DNA of 64,000 bases from Pterobdella sp. o SKG-2022 (taxonomy: Eukaryota; Annelida; Clitellata; Hirudinida; Piscicolidae). Position 1 is the first letter of the stretch. Each line of letters opens with the position of its first letter. Below are positions 55,708-64,000 of the stretch, one piece after another. The translations under genes were made by a program, and so were the position numbers. The notes beneath the pieces were generated by a model. The model did no database searches, was not told the DNA's origin, and was given only the letters and a program-made list of their open reading frames with translations. The DNA lies in NCBI GenBank assembly GCA_964035795.1, contig OZ038327.1:4129651-4193650 (forward strand), in the 5' to 3' direction.

Positions 55708-56730
55708 TTACAAAAGTTCATTCTTTTTCTCAAAACGCTTTTTGTGATTTTTATTGTCATAAGATTTTCCACCTTTGGAAGCACATTTATTTTTCTTATG
55801 ACATCTTTTAATCTTTTTTTTCTCAAAATCACTAAATTTTTTGTTGGAAAATTCATTTGTAAAATGTTCTTCTTTCCTAGAAACAGTCCTATCAGTCTTC
55901 AAATGATTTTCTTCAGTTAAGTCATTCTCATTATGCCACTCACACTTTCTAACTTGATCATGCATCGTTTCAATTTTTTCAGAGCTTTTCGCAGCTTCGG
56001 AAGGAGGTTCGCCCACACTTATAATGCTTATATTTCGTTGAACTGGTTCAACACAAGAATGTTTGTGGCTTATCTGGATATTGTATGGTTGATTGTCATT
56101 TATGTAAAGAAAAACACGAGATATCTTAGGGTCGGAATTTGAAGGGGAAAGGGGTTTTTGAGGGGGTAGACAATGAGGAAGAAATGGTGCTCTCACTAAT
56201 GGACGAAGCGGACAGTAGGGAAGAAGTAGTGGTGGATAATAAGGTGAAAAACAAGACGAGTAACCATGTGAAAATGGTGGAAAACGATTAAAAGGGGAAA
56301 ATGGAAAGCAACCTTGGTGGCAACGGGGATAACATGATGAATGACAACAAATGCCACTACCATCATCTGAACTTTTTCCACTTTTCTGTTTTTTGTATTC
56401 TCTATGTTTTTGAAGTAGTAATTTGAGTGTGTTGCTGATTTTACACAATTTCTTTTTACAACAACAGCCATCATCGTAGGTTGAAACTGTTTGGCACAAA
56501 CCACAACATCCACAACATAATGCATCGGGCATCAATTTGCCTTTATTTTTTATTTTGCCGCAATTATTCACATTGAATTCTTTGCATGAACTCGAATCAA
56601 AAATTGTTTTTGATTGTATTGAATAATTCTTTTTTCTTTTGCTTGTAAACCTTCCATTAGATTTACAAATGCAATCTAAATCATTAATTTTGCCAGTTCT
56701 CTTTCCATAACGTTTCCATAACATTTCCAT
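55708..56730 (-). pseudogene. E2: damaged paralogue of E1
   Basis: A 340-codon frame that matches E1 closely in the middle (CCGCCGLCQTVSTYDDGCCC, LKLLLQKHREYKKQK, the Pro/aromatic stretch, EPVQRNISIISVGEPPSE). Two lesions: near the N-terminus E2 lost one G in the stretch GACCTGGGCTG, so the TSRSKQEKDL block is now in another frame; and the SINE at 55559-55705 removed the last 70 or so codons with the CCSKKNYC block. A shorter product from an internal ATG is still possible. Confidence 0.72.
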
Positions 56731-56970
56731 ATACAGCCAGGTCTTTTTCTTGTTTACTCCGACTTGTGTTGATTTGCATCACCTTTGGAAACCTTTTTTG
56801 TTTTGAGTATTTTTGAGAAATTTTCATCAATTTTGGGTTTTGAGGTTTCTTCCATATTTTATTTGACAGTTTTTATCAGAAAAAAAATATTCAATGAAAC
56901 TGGCAATAAATGTGATTTAATTAAAGTTTTGTCTGTTTTTTTATTTAATTTTTTTGCTTGTTTTTTTTTT

Positions 56971-56989
56971 AACTTTTAACACAACGTCA
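56971..56989 (+). promoter_or_regulatory. Shared cassette motif at E2
   Basis: AACTTTTAACACAACGTCA, about 240 bp upstream of the minus-strand E2 frame. Confidence 0.55.
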
Positions 56990-57539
56990 CTCATTTTCAA
57001 AAGTAAAAGTAACTTTTCTCAATTCAATTGAAAAATTTTCAAAATATGGATAAAATTAAATTGAAATTTTTTCGCTTTGATCTTTGCTAGATAATTCAGT
57101 TTTCCGCTCAAGTTTTCCATTTTTCATTCTCTTTTTAGCCATGTAAATAGTCATGTTATCGATCTGTTCCATCTCGGCCTCTTGTATTTCACTCATGTTT
57201 CACCCTGTCTTTGTGTTTAAGCACAGTTTTTGAAAACTTTGAAAAACTCTCAGTAACAATTTATTTTGAATGGCCTTTCTGTTCAAGTTTTCAAACAAAA
57301 AATTGAATCAAATGTTTGTTTAAAAACAAAATTTTTTTTCGAAACTTTCGAAATGAGAATAAAAATCATGAAAGTGAATTCAAAATAAGATACTCTTACG
57401 AAAAGCTTCGTGTATTAAGTTTCTCAATAAACCTTAGTGTTTGTTTCTATTATAGTGATTTCCGGCTATTTTACGTCAAAAAAAAAAAATTTTGCTTGAA
57501 ACATATCTGAAGAAAAACAATTTAGCAATAATAAACAAA

Positions 57540-58110
57540 ACTCGAATAAGAATCTCATAGTAAAAGATATAAATTGAATCACAAAAAAAAATCCACTTTC
57601 GACAAATTCTGTTCAAAATGGGCTTGATATTGATACCACGTTGTTATCAACTTTATGCGTATCAATGCTTATGTATTGTGACATTTATGAAAAACACATG
57701 GGTGAGTGAATAGACTATGTAGGTAAATAAGAAAATTATATTTTAAAGCACTAGAAATTATATAAATAGATTAATAAATAGAGAAAATGGCTAATTAGTA
57801 GTCAAAAAAAATTTCAATACACTTGTCAAATTTTAGTTACCTTTCTTAATCAAACTAAGTTTTAAAATTGATAAAGATTCAAAGTAAATTTGAACTTCAA
57901 AATTGGAAGATGCAGGTTTTAACAGACTAAAGTTTCGAATTAGAATAAATTTTAATGTAAATTCACAATACAAGTTTGAAAGATTTTACAGACTGTAAAG
58001 TCTGTGGTTGGTGCTAGACTTGTTGGTTTCTACATGCTAAATTAGTGCTGCATCCATGCTTTTTATTGCGATGATGAAGAAGACAACAAGAGTTGTTGTT
58101 ACATAGAATG
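57540..58110 (+). pseudogene. F2: dead copy of F1
   Basis: Retains NSVQNGLDIDTTLLSTLCVS, the first membrane segment, the GTGAGT donor after EKHM (about 57702) and a TTTTACAG acceptor (57983-57990) before DCK. A TGA replaces the Glu codon after IVKDIN, no usable start is present, and exon 2 hits a stop after DCKVCGWC. Confidence 0.8.
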
Positions 58111-59146
58111 CAATTTCAATGCTAATGGTTTTTCATATAATTAATTTTTTTTCTGAAGGAAGGATGCTTTCAGAACCGAAATAAACATCTTCAACTCAAA
58201 AAATAGCAAAAGGGTCGGTAGATCAGTATTTTCAGATTGTATTACTTCTCATAAACTGAACTTTACCAAAATCAAAATTATTTTAATACTATTTTCAACT
58301 GAAACATTTATATTATCAATATAGCTTATGAAAAAGTTAATCATTATCATCCAGACTCTTAAAAAACACATGTTTATAGGTAATATATTTTTCCTTTCCT
58401 CCTTCGTTTGTCTGCTCAAAAACCTTCTTCTCTATCATTCTTCTGAAAATGACAGCATCTATTCTCATCTTCTTATGACCAAAGCTGGAATTTGTTGAGC
58501 TTGAATTTTTTCCATTTTCTTTTAGAAAATGGTTCTTTTTTTGAATTAGACTATTATATCATCAAATTATTTCTGAACACAACTATAAGTTTTGAATTAC
58601 CCAAGGTCTTTTTTCTTTTGCATTTTTCTTTCTCTTTGTTGTTCTGATACTAAATAAATACTTTGTGTTTGTTTGCCTTACTGTTTAATTTAAATTATTC
58701 TACGTTAATATAAAACCAATGTTCATGAATCGAAAAAAAAGAATTTTTAAATGAGAACGAAAAAAGTTTATGAACTTCAAAATAGAAATCTTCTGACATG
58801 ACTTTTTTCAGAACTCAATAGTAAAACCACATTCATAAAATAACTGTAAAATATTACGAGTTCTCTCAAAAATAATCAAAGAAATTTTATCAGTGTAATA
58901 GAAGAGAGCAATATAACAAGATATATCCCTGCCATCACTACAATGCTTGTAGAGATTTGGGTATGTGACAATCTATGTAGTCTACGGTGATTGAATAAAG
59001 AGTGTTTCAGAAATACAGAAATACCACGGATGTCAAAATCATACATGTATTCCAAATATCTCAATAATAACTGAAATTTTTTAAAATTTTCTTTAGACAT
59101 TCAAAAATTTACGCATCCCAAATAGGCGCCTTGTAGTTAATGGGTT
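58111..59146. other. F2 3' flank and G deletion scar
   Basis: 58230-58490 matches 33500-33790; a block near 58600 matches 33890; from about 58750 the match jumps to the end of G (36790) and continues through its 3' flank. The 2.8 kb containing G is therefore missing. No gene was seen. Confidence 0.7.
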
Positions 59147-59166
59147 AACTTTTAAATGTGACATCA
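59147..59166 (+). promoter_or_regulatory. Shared cassette motif at B3
   Basis: ACTTTTAAATGTGACATCA, with one change in the core (ACATCA), 184 bp before the B3 start. Confidence 0.5.
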
Positions 59167-59349
59167 AATTTAAAAAGTAATGAAAACAAAAACAAAAAAA
59201 TCTCCAAAAAATATCATCAAGTTTATGAAAAAAATAAATTTCTTTATGTAAAAAAGAATTATGAAAAGATAAAAATTATACAATATACAAATAATTTCTC
59301 GAATTACTTTGACATTTTGTGTTGATGAATTTCTTCCATAAATAAAACA

Positions 59350-62300
59350 ATGAATGATTCAATTAAAAACCTAGAAAATAGAATTAAAAGTTTCAAATTG
59401 AAAGATTGTTATGACTTTTCAAATTCAACCCGTGCTCAAAAAGCAAACTTCAACATCCAAAGCACACAAAACAGAGAAGAACAAGATTCAAAACTCTCAG
59501 TAGAAGAGAATGTACTGAAAGATGGAAAAAAAACTTTGAAAAAAAATGAGTTCAAGGATGATGATAACTTAAAAAATCCTATGTTTCCTTCATTGACCTC
59601 ACAACACATTGGCAGTGGTTTCGAAGATAACATGAAAGTTCTGCAGCCCAGTCCCAGTATGCAACTTTTGGACCATGTGTTTCAAGCTCTGATTCAACCC
59701 AAAACCACTTTTACACAGTTACCTAAAAAGTTTATGGGAACTACAGAAGAAAGGTTATTAGAAGTGTCTCATAATTTGGATAAACAAGCTGGAAATGAAG
59801 ACGGTGTAAAAGCGCAACCTGAAATGAATACATGTTGCAAAAGTTGTTCCGTAAAACCATGTCTATGTAAAGCCTTGAACGAAACAAACCAATGCTGTTG
59901 TTGTTATACACAATGTAACGGACCATTTTCCATTTATGATTTCAACCCAAAACATAAACCGTTGTGTAATTTTGATTTTGATGAGCAAACATTTGTGCTT
60001 GGTTTCTCAAAAACTGGCAATGATGAAAAATCAATGCAACTACTATGTGAGAACACTGAAAATCAAAAATTTTTTAATTTTTCCAATCAAAAAAAACAAA
60101 CTTTAAAGAATATTGCCCAACGAAATAAACAAGGAAGCAATCGAAAGGGCTTGAAACTTGTTTCAAGTGATCAAGAACACGAAGAAATTGACAAAAAGTT
60201 TGCAAGGTCTTTCGAAAATGAACAACCGAATGGAGATAGAAAACCTATAGAAAAACAGGATGAAGAGGGAGAACATGATGAATTAGAAAAAGAAAAAAAA
60301 AAATCATTGACAAATTTTCAAAAAAAACAATCAAAAAATATTAATGGTCAAGTAGATCTGTTTGAGGATTGGGGAACAGGTTTTTTTTCTAAAAATGAAC
60401 AAAACAATAAACGAAGCAAAAGAGAAAACATGAAAAATATCAGAAGTGAAAATGTAAACGAGAGTGCAAATGATCAATCCAAGTCTTGGCGTGTTTGCCA
60501 GTGTTATGAAGAAGATAATCAAGTACCTGAAACGAACAAAAAACCCTCTTGCTGTTGTTGTTTTTGTTTTACGAAGAAAAATTCAAAAAATTGCTTAAAT
60601 GATGTAACAACTACATCACAAAATGAATTGTTAACGCTTCAACAACAACAAGATTTTTTACAGCAACAGCTTCAACAAATCATGCAACAATATCAAAAAA
60701 AACTAAACATAGCTGCTCCCTCAATTGACAGAGAACGCTCTGATTGTCTCATAACTACAGATAGTGACGAGTGTGATTATGATAATTTGTTGATTCTTCA
60801 ACGACAACAAGACTGTTTAGAGCAACAGCTTCAACAAATAATGCAACAATATCGAAAAAAACTAAACATAGATGTTCCCTCAATCGACACAGAACGCTGT
60901 AATTGTTCCGAAAGTACAGATAGTGATGATTGTGATTATGACAAATTGATAAATGCACTTGAAGTAATTATAGTGAAACATAAAAAGAAGAAACTCTTAA
61001 AGCGAAAATGTGAAAAAAAATCATCAATTTCTGCCATGAGAGAATTACCACTGGGAAGAATTTCTAATAAAAAAAATTATTCTACCGAAAAATTGAAAGA
61101 AAAAAAAAGTAGAAAATCAAAGAAGAAATTCAGTGAAAATTTAGAAAAAAATTCTCAACTTAAATTAATAAAAATAAAAAAATTAAAGGTGTCTAACGTA
61201 GTTAAACCAGAAATTGAAAGTGGATTAGAAAATGATAGTACTTACACGTTGAAAAACAACCAAAGTAGAGCAACATATGTAAGTGAATTAACACTAGCTG
61301 AAAAACATAGCAATTTATCGATAAATGACCAAAGTAGAATGTTGATAGAAGACCAAAGTAGAATTTCAAGAACTTTTGTCAAAAAAGAATTGAAAATAGA
61401 AAAAATACCCTATAAAAACCAAGATTCAAATAAAAAATTTAAAAAAAAAACAAGTAAAAATTCAAAAACAAAATTAGATGAAAATTTAGAAAAAAACTCG
61501 CATTTCGAATCAGTAAAAATAAACAAATTAAAGGTTAATAAAGTAGCTAGACCAGAAAGTCAAAGCGTATTAGAAACAAAAAGTTATTCCACTTTGAAAA
61601 CAAACGTAGATGAATTAACACTAGCTGAAATTCATAGCAATATTTCGTTGAAAGACCAAAGTAGAAAGTCACTAGAAAACCAGAGTAGAATGTCGATAAA
61701 AGACCAAAGTAGAAAGTCACTAGAAAACCAGAGTAGAATGTCGATAAAAGACCAAAGTAGAAAGTCGATAGAAAACCAAAGTACAAAGTCGATAAGAAAC
61801 CAAAGTAGAATTTCCAAAACTTCTATCAAGATAGAATTAAATAGAGGAAGAATTCCTAGTAAAAAAAAACATTCTACCAAAAAATTGGAAAAAAAAACAA
61901 GTAAAAATTCGAAAACAAAATTGAGTGAAAAATCAAAAAAAAATGCTCCTCTTAAATCAGTTACAATAAAAAAAAGGAAGGTAAGTAATATAACTACACC
62001 AGGAAGTCAAAAAGGATTAACTAATGGAAGTTTTTTCTCGTCAAAAGTCATTCAAAGTAAAGTAACAAACGCAAGTAGATTAACAGTAGCTGAAACTCAT
62101 AGCAATATGCGGTCGAATGACCAAAGTAGAAAATCACTAGAATACCAGAGTGGAATGTCGATACAACACCAAAGTAGAAAGTCGCTTTTGAGAGCTGAGC
62201 TTCCAAGCAATATATCACTGCGTTATCAATCAAAAAAATTTGGTAAAAATTCTTCCAATAGAAGATCTGAAGCAAAAAAAGTCGTGAAATATAAAAGTTT

Positions 62301-63453
62301 TTCGAAAAGTAATAATGGTGAAACATTGATAAATTCGAAAAAATCAAAAAATAAATCAAAATACAGTGACAAATTATTCAGTAATTCGGATATTTTTGAA
62401 AACGACAAAAATGTTTTAAGCCATAAAAAAAAAACTGTGATGAACGGTGTCAGTATAGAAAGTGAAGTTATAGAAAACAAGTTTGATAATGGAAATCAAT
62501 CGAAAATTAGAGAAGTAGGAAAGATAAGAAAAGAACCTGGAAGTAAAAAATTAACTCAATTACAAAAGTATGGTGCTGAAAACAAAGTTGATAAAAAAAT
62601 TAATCAAAAATATATAGATGATGAAAATGAGAAAATGGAGAATGAAGGTAAGTGTTATACGAAACCATTGAAATCATATGGAGAATCCAATGATAAGAAG
62701 AACTATGAGTATCTGAGGGGATTAGAAAACAGGACTTTCCATCATGTTAAAAGGAACATCAATAGCGTAAGTGATAAAGTAAATAGTGAAAGTGAAAGAG
62801 ATGATTTTGAAGATAGGTCGAATCATATTGGGATGAAAAATAACGGAAGTATTGAGAAAGTAATTAAAAATATGAAAATTATATTTGAAAATATTCAAAG
62901 AAAAAAAAGTAGAAATCCTGTAACGCATGAAAGATACAAAATTTTTGGGAATAAGAAGAAAATAAAACTGAGTGGGAACAAAATTGGACCAGATAATCAT
63001 TATGAAACTGAAAAAAAGCAAAATGAAAATTTGAAAAAAATAGAAAGAAAAAAAGAAAAATATGAATTGTCAAAACCGAAAAATAATGAAGTTGAAACTT
63101 TTGGAAAAATTTTATTTGATAAATTGAAAAATGGAAATGGAAATTTTGACAAAGTGACAAAAGAAAAAATCAACATTAAAAAATTGAAAACTGAAATGAA
63201 CAGTTTAAAAACAATGAAACAGGATAAAAATGAATCTAAGACAAAAAAATTTACCGAAAAATTAATTGAAACCCAACAAAACAAACCTTTTCATGGTTTT
63301 GATGTCTCAAAACTGAAAAAAAGGCCAAGAAAAGAGAAACCAACACAACAACAAACAGACGAGAACACATGCAAAAACAAATTAGAGAAGCATTTATTGA
63401 TGGTCGAGGATCTGACCTTCAGAAAAATCGGATTGTTTGAGGATGCTTATTAA
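59350..63453 (+). CDS. Cassette gene B3: very large Lys/Cys/Gln-rich protein
   Basis: A single frame of 1367 residues. In order: an N-terminal block LQPSPSMQLLDHVFQALIQP (about residue 97), NQCCCCYTQC and CNFDFDEQTF (about 180-215), a basic Gln/Asn region, CCCCFCF (about 401), two tandem copies of a Gln coil unit (LQQQLQQIMQQYQKKLN ... TDSDECDYD, about 425-535), LINALEVIIVKHKKKK, three large basic repeats (about 562-945) each ending in DQSRKS-type octapeptides, a long Lys/Asn-rich region, and the conserved end FDVSKLKKRP...LLMVEDLTFRKIGLFEDAY. No signal peptide or membrane segment. It is the intact counterpart of the B' pseudogene. Function unknown; probably a filamentous intracellular structural protein. 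Confidence 0.82.
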   Translation: MNDSIKNLENRIKSFKLKDCYDFSNSTRAQKANFNIQSTQNREEQDSKLSVEENVLKDGKKTLKKNEFKDDDNLKNPMFPSLTSQHIGSGFEDNMKVLQPSPSMQLLDHVFQALIQPKTTFTQLPKKFMGTTEERLLEVSHNLDKQAGNEDGVKAQPEMNTCCKSCSVKPCLCKALNETNQCCCCYTQCNGPFSIYDFNPKHKPLCNFDFDEQTFVLGFSKTGNDEKSMQLLCENTENQKFFNFSNQKKQTLKNIAQRNKQGSNRKGLKLVSSDQEHEEIDKKFARSFENEQPNGDRKPIEKQDEEGEHDELEKEKKKSLTNFQKKQSKNINGQVDLFEDWGTGFFSKNEQNNKRSKRENMKNIRSENVNESANDQSKSWRVCQCYEEDNQVPETNKKPSCCCCFCFTKKNSKNCLNDVTTTSQNELLTLQQQQDFLQQQLQQIMQQYQKKLNIAAPSIDRERSDCLITTDSDECDYDNLLILQRQQDCLEQQLQQIMQQYRKKLNIDVPSIDTERCNCSESTDSDDCDYDKLINALEVIIVKHKKKKLLKRKCEKKSSISAMRELPLGRISNKKNYSTEKLKEKKSRKSKKKFSENLEKNSQLKLIKIKKLKVSNVVKPEIESGLENDSTYTLKNNQSRATYVSELTLAEKHSNLSINDQSRMLIEDQSRISRTFVKKELKIEKIPYKNQDSNKKFKKKTSKNSKTKLDENLEKNSHFESVKINKLKVNKVARPESQSVLETKSYSTLKTNVDELTLAEIHSNISLKDQSRKSLENQSRMSIKDQSRKSLENQSRMSIKDQSRKSIENQSTKSIRNQSRISKTSIKIELNRGRIPSKKKHSTKKLEKKTSKNSKTKLSEKSKKNAPLKSVTIKKRKVSNITTPGSQKGLTNGSFFSSKVIQSKVTNASRLTVAETHSNMRSNDQSRKSLEYQSGMSIQHQSRKSLLRAELPSNISLRYQSKKFGKNSSNRRSEAKKVVKYKSFSKSNNGETLINSKKSKNKSKYSDKLFSNSDIFENDKNVLSHKKKTVMNGVSIESEVIENKFDNGNQSKIREVGKIRKEPGSKKLTQLQKYGAENKVDKKINQKYIDDENEKMENEGKCYTKPLKSYGESNDKKNYEYLRGLENRTFHHVKRNINSVSDKVNSESERDDFEDRSNHIGMKNNGSIEKVIKNMKIIFENIQRKKSRNPVTHERYKIFGNKKKIKLSGNKIGPDNHYETEKKQNENLKKIERKKEKYELSKPKNNEVETFGKILFDKLKNGNGNFDKVTKEKINIKKLKTEMNSLKTMKQDKNESKTKKFTEKLIETQQNKPFHGFDVSKLKKRPRKEKPTQQQTDENTCKNKLEKHLLMVEDLTFRKIGLFEDAY
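61035..62190 (+). repeat. Three tandem coding repeats inside B3
   Basis: Units start at about 61035, 61380 and 61830. Each has KKTSKNSKTKL- and KLKVSN-like segments, then an LTLAEKHSN-like segment and a run of QSRKSLEN/QSRMSIKD octapeptides; the middle unit has the longest run (about seven octapeptides). Confidence 0.85.
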
Positions 63454-63559
63454 AATGAATTGAAAAGGAAAAATAAACATTCTTCAAAACAGACTACAAT
63501 GGTGAGAATAAATTCAGATGTATTTGAGCCTTATTTGATGGAAAAAAGGCGTAAAACAA

Positions 63560-64000
63560 TAATATCTCTTCTTACTTGTGTTGTTCAATACCTATGCAAA
63601 AAGCGATTATGAAAAAAGCTCTGCACTCAGCGGAAGAAGAGGCCAAAGTGGAAGAAGAATTGATCGAAGCACTAAAGCTTACAAATGATCAAAACCTGAT
63701 ATTTGAAACAAAAAAAAAAACAGGATCTCATGGAACAAACAAAGTGATCAAAAACTATGAAGTTAAAACAAATAGATAAAAAACAAGACCATGGAAATTT
63801 GAAGAAAACTTGGCATGGTGAGAGCAGCCCTAGACAAAGTCGTACTTGAAAAAGTGAAAGCTTTCAAGTACCTGGAAATATAGTTTCTCTGGTTTTTTTA
63901 GGGCAGGTATTTTTCCTTATTCGATTAAAAAAAAATTTTGACTAACTACAAAAATTCTATGGAAATTTTGAAGGTGTTTGCCATAAAAAGTGGAACAGAC
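63560..64000 (+). mobile_element. LINE remnant, alpha family
   Basis: A short frame (63576-63779) with KKALHSAEEEAKVEEELIEA resembles the pre-RT linker of the 20040 element, followed by a KSESFQVPGN fragment. It is degraded and runs to the window edge. Confidence 0.45.

Noticed and set aside
61650..61815. CRISPR-like spaced repeats
   Set aside because: The 24-bp periodicity is in frame and encodes octapeptides of B3; there are no unique spacers, and the DNA is eukaryotic.

Overview
The window is strongly AT-rich eukaryotic DNA from an invertebrate metazoan. Evidence: spliced genes with GT-AG introns, an intersectin-type scaffold gene, a serpin, several non-LTR (LINE) retrotransposon families, tRNA-derived SINEs and MITE-like elements. 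I cannot name the phylum; a tunicate or a cnidarian would both fit the AT richness and the repeats. No real rRNA or tRNA gene and no CRISPR array was found.

Layout. 0.2-5.1 kb: the 3' part of an intersectin-like gene (18 exons here, in one continuous frame) carrying SH3 domains that match A, C, D and E and ending as a short form without DH/PH/C2. 8.0-8.75 kb: the C-terminal part of a serpin on the minus strand, with a one-base frameshift in a homopolymer. 9.2-9.8 kb: a MITE and a dispersed repeat.

11-63.5 kb: the notable part, a cluster of fast-evolving Lys/Cys-rich genes that I cannot assign to a known family. They fall into types A (Gly/Cys-rich, two exons), B (long, Gln coil plus octapeptide arrays), C (CCCC-PEN repeats), D (Cys/Pro), E (Cys/Pro-rich), F (small two-TM protein) and G (extremely Cys-rich, predicted N-myristoylated). 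Types B, C and E share short sequence blocks, and G shares a block with E, so much of the cluster looks like one superfamily. The set exists twice: unit 1 is A1-B1-C1-D1-E1-F1-G-B' pseudogene (11-38.5 kb); unit 2 is A2-C2-B2 pseudogene-(C remnant)-D2-E2-F2 pseudogene-(G deleted)-B3 (39-63.5 kb). Decay is complementary: every type keeps at least one copy that looks intact. Unit 2 was damaged by a LINE insertion in D2, a SINE in E2, a deletion of G, and premature stops or frameshifts in B2, C2, E2 and F2.

The genes appear to be co-regulated. Twelve sites, beside B, C, D, E and G copies, carry a CRE-like ACGTCA core, usually preceded by ACTTTTAA four or five bases away; most lie 170-330 bp before the start codon. 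None of the encoded proteins shows a signal peptide, so the cysteines are probably intracellular. My working hypothesis is a set of structural proteins of a specialised, terminally differentiated cell, with sperm the leading guess by analogy with other Cys-rich sperm proteins and CREM control. This is inference only.

Much of the remainder is decayed LINE sequence (four families), SINEs, a perfect (CTA)294 tract and an (AT)n tract.
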